Shown: positions 9,784 through 19,847, counted from the stretch's first letter. The stretch: 64,000 nt of DNA from Dechloromonas sp. ZY10 (GCF_041378895.1 NZ_CP144212.1:1473501-1537500), one strand, 5' to 3'. Notes: generated by a model not told the origin, from the sequence alone. Made by a program: numbers and translations.

Positions 9784-10365
9784 TTACAGTACCTTGATGC
9801 CGGCGTTGCGCAGCATGTCGCAGAGGGCGATCAGCGGCAGCCCGACCAAGGCGTTCGGGTCGTCGCCGCGCATGCTTTGCAGCAGTGCGATGCCTAGTCC
9901 TTCGGATTTGGCCGATCCGGCGCAGTTGAAGGCGGGCTCGCGGTCGAGGTAATTTTCGATTTCCTGGGGGCTGAGCGTGCGGAAGGTGACCAGCGTCGGT
10001 ACGCCGCGTACCTGGGCCTGATTACTGCAGCTATCCAGCAGGCACAGGCCGGTGAAGAAGTTGACGGTTTTTCCTGAGAGTTCCTGAAGTTGGGCAATGC
10101 CGCGTTCCCGGTTGCCGGGTTTTCCGTAGATTTTGCCGTCGACCGTAGCGACCTGGTCGCTGCCAATGATCAGCGCGTCCGGATGGAGTTTGGCGACGGC
10201 TCTGGCTTTTGCTTCGGCCAGGCGGAGCGAGAGTGCTTCCGGGCTTTCGTCGGGGAGCGGCGTTTCATCGGTTTGCGGATTGGCGACGGTAAATGGCAGG
10301 CCAAGGCGCTCCAGCAGTTCGCGGCGGTAAGGAGAGGTTGAGGCAAGGATCAGTGGTCGGGACAT
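9784..10365 (-). CDS. maf: Maf-family nucleotide pyrophosphatase (YceF type)
   Basis: Hydrolyses non-canonical or modified nucleoside triphosphates to monophosphates, a house-cleaning role; the YceF branch prefers 7-methyl-GTP. The 193-residue protein begins [18 protein letters not shown], which is the YceF-type signature, and carries the catalytic aspartate in IIGSDQVA. The frame is open much further upstream, but the family N-terminus and the ATG at 10365 settle the start. It is divergent from the ribosomal protein/fatty acid operon, which matches the E. coli order yceF, yceD, rpmF, plsX, fab. Confidence 0.93.
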   Translation of the reverse strand: MSRPLILASTSPYRRELLERLGLPFTVANPQTDETPLPDESPEALSLRLAEAKARAVAKLHPDALIIGSDQVATVDGKIYGKPGNRERGIAQLQELSGKTVNFFTGLCLLDSCSNQAQVRGVPTLVTFRTLSPQEIENYLDREPAFNCAGSAKSEGLGIALLQSMRGDDPNALVGLPLIALCDMLRNAGIKVL

Positions 10366-10429
10366 GGTGTTATTTAAAGGCTTCGGTGCAACAAAATCGG
10401 CTAACGGGCTGTTGCAATGGCACTTTGTT

Positions 10430-10458
10430 TTGACTTGGGCAAACAAAAATAATATCAT
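10430..10458 (+). promoter_or_regulatory. Sigma-70 promoter of the yceD-rpmF-plsX-fab operon
   Basis: TTGACT at 10430-10435 and TATCAT at 10453-10458 are separated by exactly 17 nt. Transcription would begin near 10465, leaving a leader of about 15 nt before the first plausible start at 10481. It is the best promoter match I found in the housekeeping block. Confidence 0.6.
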
Positions 10459-10480
10459 CCGAAGTTTAAGTCGAAGCAGC

Positions 10481-10975
10481 TTGAGATTGAAAAAGATTAC
10501 AGACGCTTTCGTTTTTGCCCGCGAGGGGCGTGTTCTTGAGGGGGCACTGCCGCTGGCATCGCTTGAACGGCTGCATGATCTGGTGGTTGAGGTGGCGGGT
10601 GAAGTACATTTCCGTCTCCGCGGGTTCAAAGGTTCGCGTGGCGAGCCGATGCTGGAAGTGCAGGTTTCGGGGGCTGTTCCCTTGGCTTGCCAGCGTTGCC
10701 TGCAGGCCATTTCTTTTGATCTTGAGGTCGATAACCGGCTGGAACTAGTTCCTGAAGGTGCCGATCTGTCGCAAGACGAGCTGGAAGACGACACCCGGGA
10801 CTTTCTGCCGGTGGTGCGTGAACTGGATGTGCTTGAGCTGGTTGAGGATGAAATCCTGCTCAGTCTGCCGGTGGCCCCGCGGCACGAAAAATGTGGCTTG
10901 CCCGGAGCCTCCGAGTCCGGCGAACGGCCCAATCCGTTTGCGGCACTGGCGAGTTTCAAGGGTAAGCCGAACTGA
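10481..10975 (+). CDS. yceD: DUF177/YceD family protein
   Basis: A 164-residue member of the YceD family found upstream of rpmF across bacteria. In plants and E. coli the family is linked to 23S rRNA processing; the biochemical role remains open. The paired cysteines in CQRCLQ and the acidic middle region are typical, and the C-terminal [11 protein letters not shown] is the family hallmark. The frame has no ATG near the right place; I chose TTG at 10481 because it follows the promoter and gives a family-like N-terminus. TTG at 10487 is equally possible. Confidence 0.85.
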   Translation: MRLKKITDAFVFAREGRVLEGALPLASLERLHDLVVEVAGEVHFRLRGFKGSRGEPMLEVQVSGAVPLACQRCLQAISFDLEVDNRLELVPEGADLSQDELEDDTRDFLPVVRELDVLELVEDEILLSLPVAPRHEKCGLPGASESGERPNPFAALASFKGKPN

Positions 10976-10993
10976 TTTTTTTGGAGTGACATC

Positions 10994-11173
10994 ATGGCCG
11001 TTCAACAGAACAAAAAATCCCCGTCCAAGCGTGGCATGCACCGCGCTCACGACTTCCTCACCGCCCCTTCCATCGCCGTTGAAGCAACCACTGGCGAAAC
11101 GCACCTGCGTCACCACATCTCTCCGAGCGGTTTCTACCGTGGCAAGAAGGTCCTGAAGGGCAAGGGCGAGTAA
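10994..11173 (+). CDS. rpmF: 50S ribosomal protein L32
   Basis: A 59-residue ribosomal protein of the large subunit. It starts [20 protein letters not shown], the conserved L32 N-terminus, and has the basic C-terminus. GGAGTG lies 8 nt before the ATG. This is the non-zinc form: the cysteine pairs of zinc-binding L32 proteins are absent, as usual in proteobacteria. It sits 18 nt after yceD, and a hairpin follows before plsX. Confidence 0.97.
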   Translation: MAVQQNKKSPSKRGMHRAHDFLTAPSIAVEATTGETHLRHHISPSGFYRGKKVLKGKGE

Positions 11174-11183
11174 TCGTTCAATG

Positions 11184-11226
11184 AAAGGCAGGCGTCTCCA
11201 TTCGGGGCGCCTGCCTTTTCTTTTGT
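11184..11226 (+). terminator. Hairpin with T-rich tail between rpmF and plsX
   Basis: An 11-bp stem (11184-11194 with 11208-11218, 13-nt loop) is followed by TTTTCTTTTG. It looks like a partial terminator that would let the ribosomal protein be made in excess over the fatty-acid enzymes; readthrough or a promoter beyond it must feed plsX. Confidence 0.65.
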
Positions 11227-11242
11227 CTTTTCGGATCCTGTC

Positions 11243-12259
11243 ATGACCCGCATTGCCGTTGATTGCATGGGGGGTGACCACGGACCGTCGGTGACGGTTC
11301 CTGCGGCCATCCGTTTTCTTGCCGAGCAGCCCTCGGCCCAGTTGTTACTCGTTGGTCGCGAAGAAGTCCTGCGCCCCTTGTTGGGCGAACAGGCCGCTAA
11401 CCCGCGTCTGCGCATCGTGCCTGCTACAGAAGTGGTCGGGATGGACGAATCGCCATCCCTGGCGTTGCGCAACAAGAAAGACTCTTCGATGCGCGTGGCG
11501 ATCAATCAGGTTAAAAGTGGCGATGCCGATGCCTGCGTTTCTGCCGGCAATACCGGCGCGCTGATGGCGATTTCGCGTTTTGTCCTGAAAATGCTGCCCG
11601 GCATCGAACGGCCGGCGATCTGCGCCCCTTTGCCGACCGCTACCGGGCATACGCACATGCTCGATCTGGGCGCTAATGTCGATTGCGCGCCGGAGCACCT
11701 GCTCCAGTTTGGAATCATGGGCGCGATGCTGGTCGCCGCGATGGAGCACAAGGAGCGCCCTACGGTCGGCGTGCTCAATATCGGTGAAGAGGAAATCAAA
11801 GGCAATGAGGTGGTCAAGGCTGCTGCTGAGTTGCTGCGCGGCTCCGGCCTGAACTTTGTCGGCAATGTCGAAGGCGATGGCATCTACAAAGGGCACGCCG
11901 ATGTGATTGTTTGCGATGGCTTTGTCGGCAATGTCGCGCTGAAAACTTCCGAGGGTCTGGCGCAATTGCTTGCCGGTTCGCTCAAGGATGAGTTCAAGCG
12001 GAACTGGCTGACCAAACTGGCTGCTTTGTTTGCAATTTCCGTCCTCAATCGCTTCAAGCAGCGTTTCGATCATCGTCGCTACAACGGTGCGATCCTGCTC
12101 GGGCTCAAGGGTATTTCAGTGAAAAGCCATGGCTCAGCGGATGAGCTGGCGTTTGGCAATGCGATTCGGCGTGCATTCGACGCTGCCGAAAATCGGGTTC
12201 TTGAACGGATTACTGCGCAAATGGCGCAGATGCAGCCGCAGGCTGCGGTGGAGGCTTGA
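11243..12259 (+). CDS. plsX: Phosphate acyltransferase PlsX
   Basis: Converts acyl-ACP and phosphate to acyl-phosphate, the acyl donor for PlsY in phospholipid synthesis. The 338-residue length is normal. The N-terminal [19 protein letters not shown] motif is diagnostic, and [10 protein letters not shown] and [11 protein letters not shown] follow. Peripheral membrane enzyme. It overlaps the fabH start, placing membrane-lipid and fatty-acid initiation under one transcript. Confidence 0.97.
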   Translation: MTRIAVDCMGGDHGPSVTVPAAIRFLAEQPSAQLLLVGREEVLRPLLGEQAANPRLRIVPATEVVGMDESPSLALRNKKDSSMRVAINQVKSGDADACVSAGNTGALMAISRFVLKMLPGIERPAICAPLPTATGHTHMLDLGANVDCAPEHLLQFGIMGAMLVAAMEHKERPTVGVLNIGEEEIKGNEVVKAAAELLRGSGLNFVGNVEGDGIYKGHADVIVCDGFVGNVALKTSEGLAQLLAGSLKDEFKRNWLTKLAALFAISVLNRFKQRFDHRRYNGAILLGLKGISVKSHGSADELAFGNAIRRAFDAAENRVLERITAQMAQMQPQAAVEA

Positions 12260-12261
12260 TG

Positions 12262-13221
12262 ATGTTTGCACGTATCGTCGGTACTGGCAGCTATTTGCCG
12301 GGCAATCCGGTCAGCAATAATGACCTGGCCGCCCGAGGCATCGATACGAACGACGAATGGATCGTTACCCGCACCGGGATTCGTACCCGGCATCTTGCTG
12401 AAGCCGGAGTAACCTCCAGTGAGCTGGGCCTGGTGGCTGCGCAACGGGCACTCGAAATGGCTGGGCTGCAAGCGGCTGACATTGATCTGATCATTGTTGC
12501 TACCTCGACGCCCGATTTCATCTTCCCGAGCACTGCTTGCCTGATCCAGGGCAAGCTCGGTAACAAGGGGGCTGCCGCGTTTGACGTACAGGCGGTGTGC
12601 AGCGGTTTTGCCTATGCACTGGGTATTGCCGAAAAGTTCATTCGCTCGGGGAGCCACCGGCGGGCGCTGGTGATCGGTGCCGAGGTATTCTCGCGTATTC
12701 TCGACTGGAGCGATCGCGGTACCTGTGTCCTGTTTGGTGACGGGGCTGGTGCAGTGGTTCTCGAAGCGTCGGAAAAGCCGGGTATTCTGGCAACAGCGAT
12801 GCATGCCGACGGCAGTCAGTTCGGAATTCTCAACGTCCCTGGGCAGGTCAGTGGTGGCCAGGTGATCGGCGATCCCTTCCTGCGCATGGATGGGCAGGCA
12901 GTATTCAAGTTCGCCGTCCGGGTGCTGGCCGAGATCGCCGAGGAAGTCTGCAGTATTGCCGGCGTCGCAACCAGTGAGGTCGATTGGCTGATTCCGCATC
13001 AAGCCAATATCCGCATTATCGAAGCGACCGGGAAAAAACTCGCTATCGAGCGCGAGCGGGTCATCGTCAGCGTCGACCGGCATGGCAACACCTCCGCTGC
13101 ATCGGTGCCGCTGGCTCTCGACGAGGCGGTGCGCGACGGCCGCATACAGCGCGGCCAGAAGGTGCTGCTCGAAGGGATTGGCGGTGGCTTTGCCTGGGGC
13201 GCTGCGCTGCTCGAATTCTGA
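12262..13221 (+). CDS. fabH: Beta-ketoacyl-ACP synthase III
   Basis: Starts fatty-acid synthesis by condensing acetyl-CoA with malonyl-ACP. The 319-residue protein carries the Cys-His-Asn triad: cysteine in [10 protein letters not shown], histidine in IPHQANIRI and asparagine in HGNTSAAS. Two ATG codons (12259, 12262) and a TTG at 12256 are possible; [13 protein letters not shown] matches the family best, so 12262 is used. The tight overlap with the plsX stop implies translational coupling. Confidence 0.96.
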   Translation: MFARIVGTGSYLPGNPVSNNDLAARGIDTNDEWIVTRTGIRTRHLAEAGVTSSELGLVAAQRALEMAGLQAADIDLIIVATSTPDFIFPSTACLIQGKLGNKGAAAFDVQAVCSGFAYALGIAEKFIRSGSHRRALVIGAEVFSRILDWSDRGTCVLFGDGAGAVVLEASEKPGILATAMHADGSQFGILNVPGQVSGGQVIGDPFLRMDGQAVFKFAVRVLAEIAEEVCSIAGVATSEVDWLIPHQANIRIIEATGKKLAIERERVIVSVDRHGNTSAASVPLALDEAVRDGRIQRGQKVLLEGIGGGFAWGAALLEF

Positions 13222-13298
13222 TCGTTCGAGAGGCGAGAGCCGAAGGTCGTCAAAGCGACGGCTTTCCACTCTCTACTCTCCATTAGCTAGGAGTCTGT

Positions 13299-14225
13299 AT
13301 GTCTTTTGCGTTCGTTTTTCCGGGCCAGGGCTCGCAGAGCGTTGGCATGATGGCCGCCTATGGCGATGCCGCTGTGGTGCGTGCCACTTTTGACGAAGCT
13401 TCTGCCGCACTGGGCGATGATCTCTGGGCGATGGTTGCCGATGGCCCCGCCGAGTTGCTGGCACAGACGGTCAATACCCAGCCGGTTATGCTGACTGCCG
13501 GGATTGCAGCCTGGCGTTTGTGGCAGGAGAAGGGCGGCAAGCAGCCGGCGGTGGTGGCCGGGCATAGCTTGGGCGAGTACGCAGCGCTGGTGGCTGCCGG
13601 TGTAATCGAGTTCAAGGATGCGGTGCCGCTGGTACGCTTGCGCGCAGCTGCGATGCAGGCCGCTGTGCCGCTCGGTACCGGTGCGATGGCGGCAATTCTC
13701 GGGCTGGATAACGACGGTATCGTTGCAGCTTGTGCCGAGGCAGCGCTGGGTGAAGTGGTCGAGCCGGTTAATTTCAACGCCAACGGCCAGACCGTGATTG
13801 CCGGCCACAAGGCTGCAGTCGAGCGGGCAATGGCCGCATGCAAGGCGCGCGGAGCCAAGATGGCCAAGGGTCTGCCGGTGTCGGCACCGTTCCATTCTTC
13901 GTTGATTCGTCCGGCCGCCGAGCAGCTCGCTGCGCGCCTGAATGAGCTGACGCTGCAGGTGCCGCAGATTCCGGTGATCAACAACGTCGATGTTGCGCTT
14001 GAGAGTGACCCCGCACGGATCAAGGATGCGCTGGTGCGCCAGGCCTACAACCCGGTGCGCTGGGTCGAGACGGTACAGAAAATGGCCGCGATGGGCGTGT
14101 CGACCGTGGCAGAGTGTGGTCCGGGCAAGGTTTTGGCCGGCCTGACCAAGCGTTGCGCTGACGGTGTCAATGGCGTGGCGCTGGCTGATCTGGCCAGCCT
14201 CGAAGCAAATCTCGGATTGGAGTAA
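13299..14225 (+). CDS. fabD: Malonyl-CoA:ACP transacylase
   Basis: Transfers malonyl from CoA to ACP, supplying the elongation substrate. The 308-residue protein starts with FAFVFPGQGSQSVGM, has the nucleophile serine in AGHSLGEYAAL and the histidine in SAPFHSS. The ATG follows a TAGGAG ribosome site. There are 77 nt between fabH and this gene, with no obvious terminator. Confidence 0.97.
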   Translation: MSFAFVFPGQGSQSVGMMAAYGDAAVVRATFDEASAALGDDLWAMVADGPAELLAQTVNTQPVMLTAGIAAWRLWQEKGGKQPAVVAGHSLGEYAALVAAGVIEFKDAVPLVRLRAAAMQAAVPLGTGAMAAILGLDNDGIVAACAEAALGEVVEPVNFNANGQTVIAGHKAAVERAMAACKARGAKMAKGLPVSAPFHSSLIRPAAEQLAARLNELTLQVPQIPVINNVDVALESDPARIKDALVRQAYNPVRWVETVQKMAAMGVSTVAECGPGKVLAGLTKRCADGVNGVALADLASLEANLGLE

Positions 14226-14229
14226 GCAG

Positions 14230-14970
14230 ATGCTGAACGAAAAAGTTGCCCTGGTGACCGGTGCCACGCGTGGTATCGGGCGTGCGATTGCGCTCGAGTT
14301 GGGCAAGCTGGGAGCGACCGTGATTGGTACGGCGACCAGCGAAGACGGCGCCGGCAAGATTTCCGCTTACCTCGCCGAAGCCGGCATTGCCGGGCGCGGC
14401 GTGGTGCTCAATGTGACCGATGTGGCGCAGAGCGATGCCTTGCTTACCGATCTCGGCAAGGAATTCGGTGCCATCGGGATTCTGGTGAACAATGCCGGTA
14501 TCACCCGTGACAACCTGGCGATGCGGATGGGCGATGATGACTGGGATGCGGTGATCGACACCAATCTCAAGGCCGTCTTCCGCCTCTCGCGCGGTGTCAT
14601 GCGCGGCATGATGAAAGCGCGTTTTGGCCGGATCATCAATATTTCATCGGTCGTTGGCTATTCCGGAAACCCCGGTCAGGCCAACTACTGCGCAGCCAAG
14701 GCGGGGGTTGCTGGTTTGACCCGTTCGCTGGCTCGCGAACTGGGTAGTCGCAACATTACCGTGAATTGCGTTGCACCAGGCTACGTTGCGACCGACATGA
14801 CGCATGCCTTGACCGACGAGCAGAAGGCCGCCATGCTGGCGTCGATTCCGCTGGGGCGTGCCGGCACGCCCGAGGATATTGCCGGTGCGGTGGCCTTCCT
14901 GGCCTCGCCTGCCGGTGCTTATGTGACAGGTACCACCATTCATGTGAATGGCGGTATGTTCATGGATTGA
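14230..14970 (+). CDS. fabG: 3-oxoacyl-ACP reductase
   Basis: NADPH-dependent reduction of beta-ketoacyl-ACP in the elongation cycle. The 246-residue short-chain dehydrogenase has the nucleotide motif TGATRGIGRA, the NNAGIT motif, the catalytic serine in ISSVVG and the Tyr-Lys pair in YCAAK. The frame extends upstream, but ATG at 14230, just after the fabD stop, gives the standard N-terminus. Confidence 0.97.
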   Translation: MLNEKVALVTGATRGIGRAIALELGKLGATVIGTATSEDGAGKISAYLAEAGIAGRGVVLNVTDVAQSDALLTDLGKEFGAIGILVNNAGITRDNLAMRMGDDDWDAVIDTNLKAVFRLSRGVMRGMMKARFGRIINISSVVGYSGNPGQANYCAAKAGVAGLTRSLARELGSRNITVNCVAPGYVATDMTHALTDEQKAAMLASIPLGRAGTPEDIAGAVAFLASPAGAYVTGTTIHVNGGMFMD

Positions 14971-15043
14971 TTTCCAGAAGCCTCGGCTTTTGGTACACTT
15001 CTAACGTTTTTTTTCGAACCCCCGAGGGGAAGGAGCTTTTCTA

Positions 15044-15280
15044 ATGGATAACATCGTAGAGCGCGTCAAGAAAATCGTCGCCGAACAACTGGGCGTGAAC
15101 GAAGCGGACATCAAGAACGAGTCCTCCTTCGTGGACGATCTGGGCGCTGACTCCCTGGACACCGTCGAGCTGGTCATGGCCCTCGAAGAAGAATTCGAGT
15201 GCGAAATCCCCGACGAACAGGCCGAGAAGATCACCACGGTGCAGCAGGCCGTCGATTACATTCTCGCCAACAAGAAGTAA
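15044..15280 (+). CDS. acpP: Acyl carrier protein
   Basis: A 78-residue acidic carrier that holds growing fatty acids on a phosphopantetheine arm. The attachment serine is in [11 protein letters not shown], and the four-helix ACP sequence is complete. AAGGAG lies 7 nt before the ATG. The holo-synthase gene acpS is about 12 kb downstream in the same window. ACP is needed in large amounts; the hairpin just after it probably stabilises its mRNA or cuts readthrough into fabF. Confidence 0.98.
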   Translation: MDNIVERVKKIVAEQLGVNEADIKNESSFVDDLGADSLDTVELVMALEEEFECEIPDEQAEKITTVQQAVDYILANKK

Positions 15281-15298
15281 TCCATTTCGGTTGAACCA

Positions 15299-15335
15299 GG
15301 CAAGGCCGGCCCCATCAGGCCGGCCTTGCCACATT
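15299..15335 (+). terminator. Hairpin between acpP and fabF
   Basis: A perfect 13-bp stem (15299-15311 with 15318-15330) closes a 6-nt loop. The tail ACATTTA is weak in T, so it is more likely an attenuator or 3'-end stabiliser than a full stop. Confidence 0.6.
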
Positions 15336-15353
15336 TAGTATTCGGAGTGCACC

Positions 15354-16589
15354 TTGGCACGTCGCAGAATTGTCGTTACCGGCCTGGGCCTGATTTCCCC
15401 GGTTGGAAATAGCGTTGAAGAGGGCTGGCAGAACATCATCGCCGGTCGTTCCGGTATTGCCCCGATCACCAAGTTCGATACGTCCACCTTCCCGGTCCAG
15501 TTTGCCGGCGAGGTCAAGAATTTCGACATTACCCAGTACATTGCCGCCAAGGATGCGCGTCGGATGGATGCCTTCATCCACTTCGGTCTGGCTGCCGGTA
15601 TTCAGGCGGTGCGGGATGCAGGCCTCGACCAGGCTGGTGCTGCCGATCCCGAGCGGGTTGGCGTGTCGATCGGCTCCGGTATCGGCGGTCTGCCGCTGAT
15701 CGAGAACACCAAGGCGGAATACGATGCTGCCGGCGTGCGCAAGGTGTCGCCTTTCTTCGTGCCCGGTTCGATCATCAACATGATCTCCGGCAACCTGTCG
15801 ATCGAGTTTGGCTTCAAGGGGCCGAACATCGCCGTGGTTACCGCCTGTACGACCGGCACCCATTCGATCGGCGAAGCTGCGCGCATCATCGAGTACGGTG
15901 ATGCCGACGTGATGATCGCCGGCGGTGCCGAGTCGACCGTGTCGCCGCTGGGTATGGGCGGTTTCTGTGCCGCCCGCGCGCTGTCCACCCGCAACGACGA
16001 TCCGGCGACTGCCAGCCGTCCTTGGGACAAGGATCGCGACGGTTTCGTGCTGGGCGAAGGGGCCGGGGTTCTGGTACTGGAAGAGTACGAGCACGCCAAG
16101 GCTCGTGGCGCCAAGATTTACGCCGAACTCGCCGGTTATGGCATGAGCGCCGACGCTTACCACATCACCGCGCCGAACATGGACGGTCCGCGCCGTTCGA
16201 TGGTCAATGCCCTGAAGAATGCCGGCGTGACCCCGGCCGACGTGCAGTACGTCAATGCCCATGGTACCTCGACCCCGCTCGGCGATAAGAATGAATCCGA
16301 TGCGATCAAGGCCGCCTTTGGCGATGCTGCCCGCGATATCGTCGTGAACTCGACCAAGTCGATGACCGGTCACCTCCTTGGCGGTGCTGGCGGCGTTGAG
16401 TCCCTGTTCACCGTGCTGGCGATCCATCATCAGATTTCGCCGCCGACGATCAATATCTTTAATCAGGATCCTGAGTGCGATCTGGACTATTGTGCCAATG
16501 TCGCTCGTCCGATGAAGATTGACGTAGCGCTGAAGAACAACTTCGGTTTCGGTGGGACCAACGGTTCGCTGGTCTTCAAGCGCGTCTGA
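15354..16589 (+). CDS. fabF: Beta-ketoacyl-ACP synthase II
   Basis: Elongates acyl-ACP with malonyl-ACP, and in bacteria sets unsaturated-chain length. The 411-residue protein has the Cys-His-His triad: cysteine in VTACTTGTHSI, histidines in NAHGTSTPLGD and TGHLLGGAGG. The start is TTG at 15354, supported by GGAG six nt upstream and by the family N-terminus ARRRIVVTGLGLISPVG. It is the last gene of the fab operon and is followed by a strong terminator. Confidence 0.96.
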   Translation: MARRRIVVTGLGLISPVGNSVEEGWQNIIAGRSGIAPITKFDTSTFPVQFAGEVKNFDITQYIAAKDARRMDAFIHFGLAAGIQAVRDAGLDQAGAADPERVGVSIGSGIGGLPLIENTKAEYDAAGVRKVSPFFVPGSIINMISGNLSIEFGFKGPNIAVVTACTTGTHSIGEAARIIEYGDADVMIAGGAESTVSPLGMGGFCAARALSTRNDDPATASRPWDKDRDGFVLGEGAGVLVLEEYEHAKARGAKIYAELAGYGMSADAYHITAPNMDGPRRSMVNALKNAGVTPADVQYVNAHGTSTPLGDKNESDAIKAAFGDAARDIVVNSTKSMTGHLLGGAGGVESLFTVLAIHHQISPPTINIFNQDPECDLDYCANVARPMKIDVALKNNFGFGGTNGSLVFKRV

Positions 16590-16614
16590 TCGACGCTCCG
16601 GTCTAGCGGAGTCT

Positions 16615-16660
16615 GAACGGTGCAGTTTCCGGTACACATCGGACTGCACCGTTCTTTTTT
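16615..16660 (+). terminator. Intrinsic terminator after fabF, overlapping the next start codon
   Basis: A perfect 12-bp stem (16615-16626 with 16643-16654, 16-nt loop) is followed by CTTTTTTA. It ends the fab operon, but the GTG start of the next gene (16620) lies in its left arm. Confidence 0.85.
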
Positions 16661-17042
16661 ATTGTGTTATTCCTTGCTGCTGTTGAGCTTGCCGGTTCTG
16701 ATGCTGGTCCTGCTGGCGCCGCATCCGTGGTTCTGGCGGCTGCTCTATGCCTGCCTCTGGCTGTTGCTGCTAATCACAGCCTGGTGCGCCTGGTCAAAGC
16801 AGCCGCAGAGCCTGATTTTACAGGCTGACGGTTTAATCCGCCTGGCAGATGAAGAATGCGGGCGCAAGGTGCTCGATGGTGCCTGTGTGCATCCTTGGCT
16901 GACGGTATTTCGTCTGGAAAACGGCAAAAAGCGACCGTTGACCGTGGTGGTCACAGTCGATAGCTTGAATCCGGAGGATTTTCGCCGCTTGCGGGTTTTC
17001 CTGCGCTGGCGGCGGCCGCTCAGCCGGGGCGGCGTCGTTTGA
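16620..17042 (+). CDS. YgfX/CptA-like small membrane protein
   Basis: A 140-residue protein with two adjacent transmembrane helices (about 12-34 and 38-58) and a soluble C-terminal domain with a [22 protein letters not shown] end. That architecture and the place between fabF and nadB match the YgfX (CptA toxin-like) family of proteobacteria, in which the E. coli member affects cytoskeletal proteins. No YgfY/CptB (SdhE) partner is adjacent here. The start is GTG at 16620 with GGAG 8 nt upstream, but both fall at a terminator hairpin. Family assignment is by architecture and position. Confidence 0.6.
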   Translation: MQFPVHIGLHRSFLLCYSLLLLSLPVLMLVLLAPHPWFWRLLYACLWLLLLITAWCAWSKQPQSLILQADGLIRLADEECGRKVLDGACVHPWLTVFRLENGKKRPLTVVVTVDSLNPEDFRRLRVFLRWRRPLSRGGVV

Positions 17043-18594
17043 GGACGGTGTTGCGCGGTTTTGCAGCCAGTTCCGGGTAGTCACGCGAACAATGCAGGCC
17101 ACGGCTTTCGCGTCGTTGCATCGCGCACCGCACAATCAGTTCGGCGGTAACCACCAGGTTACGCAATTCGATCAGGTCGTGGCTGACCCTGAAGTTGGCG
17201 TAGAACTCGTCGATTTCGCGCTTGAGCAGACCGATCCGGTGCTTGGCCCGTTTCAGGCGCTTGTTGGTGCGCACGATGCCGACGTAGTCCCACATGAAGC
17301 GGCGCAGTTCGTCCCAGTTATGCGAGATCACCACTTCCTCGTCGGCATCAGTGACCCGGCTGTCGTCCCAGGAGGGCAGGGTGGGGAGGGGGGCTGGCGG
17401 AGCGGCGAGCATGTCGCTGACCGCAGCCTCGGAGAATACCAGGCATTCAAGCAGTGAATTCGAGGCCAGGCGGTTGGCGCCATGCAGGCCGGTGCAAGAG
17501 GCTTCGCCGGCGACGTAGAGACCGGGAACGTCGGTCCGTCCGCGCAGGTCGCTGACAATGCCGCCGCAGGTGTAGTGGGCGGCCGGGACCACCGGAATCG
17601 GGTCGCGGGTGATGTCGATACCCAGTTCAAGGCAACGGGCGTGGATGTTCGGGAAATGCGCGCGAATGAAGTCGTCGCCTTTGTGGCTGATGTCGAGATA
17701 GACGCAGTCCAGCCCGCGCTTTTTCATTTCGAAGTCGATGGCACGGGCGACGATATCGCGCGGCGCCAGTTCGGCCCGCTCGTCGTGATCGAGCATGAAG
17801 CGCGTGCCATCGGGCAGCCGCAATAGACCGCCTTCGCCGCGAACTGCCTCGGAAATCAGGAAGGACTTGGCTTGCGGGTGATAGAGGCAGGTCGGATGGA
17901 ACTGGATGAATTCCATATTGGCGACCCGGCAGCCGGCACGCCAGGCCATCGCGATCCCATCGCCGGTTGAGGTGTCGGGATTGGTAGTGTACAGATACAC
18001 CTTGCCCGCGCCGCCGGTGGCAATCAGCGTGTTGCCGGCACCCAGCGTCAGTACTTCACCATTGCGCGTATCGAGCACATAAGCGCCCAGGCAGCGTTGT
18101 TCCGGTAGCCCCAGTTTTTCACTGGTGATCAGGTCGATGGCGATGTGATCTTCGAGGATGGTGATGTTCGGGTGCTGGCGAACCTTGCGCGTCAGCGTGT
18201 CCTGGACGGCAAGGCCGGTGGCGTCGGCGACATGGATCACCCGGCGGGCGCTATGGCCGCCTTCGCGAGTCAGGTGGTAGCCGGATTCATCCTGGGTGAA
18301 AGGAACGCCCTGGTCGATCAGCCATTCGATGGCGCGGCGACCGTTTTCAACCACGAAACGGGTTGCGCTGCGGTCGTTCAGCCAGGCACCGGCGATCAGG
18401 GTGTCTTCGATATGCGCCTCGATCGAGTCGCGGCTATCGAGCACGGCGGCAATGCCACCCTGTGCCCAACCGGACGCCGAATCCTCCAGGCGCCGTTTGC
18501 TGACTAGCGCCACGCGGCAGTGTTCGGCGAGGCGTAGCGCGGCAGATTGACCTGCCAGGCCGCTGCCGATGATAAGGGCATCGAATGTCTGCAC
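17020..18594 (-). CDS. nadB: L-aspartate oxidase
   Basis: FAD enzyme that oxidises L-aspartate to iminoaspartate, the first step of NAD synthesis. The 524-residue protein starts with the FAD-binding [17 protein letters not shown], has the [12 protein letters not shown] motif, HTYTCGG-like AAHYTCGGI, the [25 protein letters not shown] box and a helical C-terminus. The open frame runs 266 codons further upstream but over sequence belonging to rpoE; GTG at 18594 gives the family N-terminus. It overlaps the 3' end of the YgfX-like gene on the other strand by 23 nt. nadA and nadC are not in the window. Confidence 0.95.
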   Translation of the reverse strand: MQTFDALIIGSGLAGQSAALRLAEHCRVALVSKRRLEDSASGWAQGGIAAVLDSRDSIEAHIEDTLIAGAWLNDRSATRFVVENGRRAIEWLIDQGVPFTQDESGYHLTREGGHSARRVIHVADATGLAVQDTLTRKVRQHPNITILEDHIAIDLITSEKLGLPEQRCLGAYVLDTRNGEVLTLGAGNTLIATGGAGKVYLYTTNPDTSTGDGIAMAWRAGCRVANMEFIQFHPTCLYHPQAKSFLISEAVRGEGGLLRLPDGTRFMLDHDERAELAPRDIVARAIDFEMKKRGLDCVYLDISHKGDDFIRAHFPNIHARCLELGIDITRDPIPVVPAAHYTCGGIVSDLRGRTDVPGLYVAGEASCTGLHGANRLASNSLLECLVFSEAAVSDMLAAPPAPLPTLPSWDDSRVTDADEEVVISHNWDELRRFMWDYVGIVRTNKRLKRAKHRIGLLKREIDEFYANFRVSHDLIELRNLVVTAELIVRCAMQRRESRGLHCSRDYPELAAKPRNTVLKRRRPG

Positions 18595-18759
18595 TACAGT
18601 ATCCGGAGTGTTGATTGCGGCGCGAAATATAGCACGCGGGCCCGGCTTCAGCCCGTTACGAAGCGTCACAATTTTGTTGTTTTCAGTGCTGGGCAGCGAA
18701 AACGGCTGCGCTATACTGGCAGCACAAATATAAACATTGGTCCCCAGGGAATGAATGCC
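18595..18759. promoter_or_regulatory. Divergent nadB/rpoE promoter region
   Basis: A 165-nt AT-richer stretch. TATACT at 18712-18717 is a reasonable -10 for rpoE, but no good -35 stands 17 nt before it, and I see no GAACTT/TCTGA pair for sigma-E autoregulation. Confidence 0.35.
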
Positions 18760-19359
18760 ATGAGTGAGCGCGAAATCGATCAGGTGCTGGTCGAGCAGGC
18801 GCAGGGCGGTGATCAACGCGCCTTCGATCAGTTGGTGGGCAAATACCAGCGCAAGCTGGGGCGTCTGCTTTCGCGCATGATTCGCGATGCCGCCGAAGTC
18901 GAAGATGTAACCCAGGAAGCCTTCATCAAGGCGTATCGTGCCTTGCCGTCGTTTCGCGGCGACAGTGCCTTTTATACCTGGCTCTACCGCATCGGCATCA
19001 ATACCGCTAAGAACTATCTGGTTTCGCAGGGGCGGCGTGCGCCGACCTCGACCGAATTCGATGCCGACGAGGCGGAGACCTTCGAGGATGCGACCCAGTT
19101 GCGTGACATCAACACGCCGGAAAGCCTGCTGCTGTCCAAGCAGATTGGTCAGACCGTGAATGCAGCGATGGAGGCTTTGCCTGAGGAGTTGCGTACGGCC
19201 ATCGTGCTGCGCGAGATCGAAGGCCTTTCCTACGAAGAGATTGCCGGAATCATGGATTGCCCGATCGGAACGGTACGTTCGCGGATTTTCCGCGCCCGCG
19301 AAGCGGTTGCCGGTAAATTGCGGCCCTTGCTCGACACCTCGCCGGATCGTCGCTGGTAA
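18760..19359 (+). CDS. rpoE: RNA polymerase sigma-E factor (RpoE/AlgU)
   Basis: Extracytoplasmic-function sigma factor for envelope stress. The 199-residue protein has region 2 ([55 protein letters not shown]) and region 4 ([35 protein letters not shown]) in full. The ATG at 18760 is 9 nt after CAGGGA; an in-frame ATG at 18751 is too close to it. In related bacteria an anti-sigma rseA and rseB usually follow; here the next gene is rseC only 4 nt away. Confidence 0.96.
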   Translation: MSEREIDQVLVEQAQGGDQRAFDQLVGKYQRKLGRLLSRMIRDAAEVEDVTQEAFIKAYRALPSFRGDSAFYTWLYRIGINTAKNYLVSQGRRAPTSTEFDADEAETFEDATQLRDINTPESLLLSKQIGQTVNAAMEALPEELRTAIVLREIEGLSYEEIAGIMDCPIGTVRSRIFRAREAVAGKLRPLLDTSPDRRW

Positions 19360-19363
19360 TTCG

Positions 19364-19813
19364 ATGAATAGGCATGCAGAACAAAGCACCACGGTGCGCG
19401 GCGTCGTGCGCGCAGTCGAGGGAACGGTCGCGCTGGTCGAAGTCGAGCAGGGCGGCTGTGGTCGTTGTCACGAAGAAGGTGGCTGCGGCGGGCAGAACCT
19501 GACCCAGATGTTCTGCTCCGGCCCCAAGTCCTACCGGGTGGACAATGCCCTCGGTGCCCAGCCCGGCGAGCGCGTGCTGATTGCCGTGCCGGCCGGTAGT
19601 GTCCGGCGGACCGCCAACCTGGCCTACGGCCTGCCGCTGCTTGGCATCATCGGCGGTGCCGCACTTGGTACTGCCTTCGCGGCCGATCTGGGTGGCGTCC
19701 TCGGAGCGCTGCTGGGCGGTGGTCTGGTCTTTGCGTGGGTCAGGCGGAAGACTGCGGTCGGCTCTGGGAATTTTTCGCCGCGTCCCCATATCGTAGACCG
19801 TCTTGATTCCTGA
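19364..19813 (+). CDS. rseC: SoxR-reducing/RseC family protein
   Basis: A 149-residue inner-membrane protein of the RseC family, which modulates sigma-E activity and in some bacteria helps keep SoxR reduced. An N-terminal cytoplasmic part carries the four-cysteine cluster [12 protein letters not shown] followed by a further cysteine in MFCSG, then two transmembrane helices (about 85-125, [16 protein letters not shown] and [17 protein letters not shown]). The ATG lies 4 nt after the rpoE stop, showing tight cotranscription. Confidence 0.9.
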   Translation: MNRHAEQSTTVRGVVRAVEGTVALVEVEQGGCGRCHEEGGCGGQNLTQMFCSGPKSYRVDNALGAQPGERVLIAVPAGSVRRTANLAYGLPLLGIIGGAALGTAFAADLGGVLGALLGGGLVFAWVRRKTAVGSGNFSPRPHIVDRLDS

Positions 19814-19847
19814 ATTTTTCTGCCTGTTTTCTGGAGGGTGATTGCCG

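Noticed and set aside
9784..10995. 403-codon version of maf
   Set aside because: The extra 210 codons are antisense to yceD; the family starts at the ATG at 10365.
15315..16649. 444-codon minus-strand frame opposite fabF
   Set aside because: Antisense frame produced by GC-rich third positions; fabF is unambiguous on the other strand.
17020..19392. 790-codon version of nadB
   Set aside because: The extra upstream part is antisense to rpoE; L-aspartate oxidases are about 530 residues.
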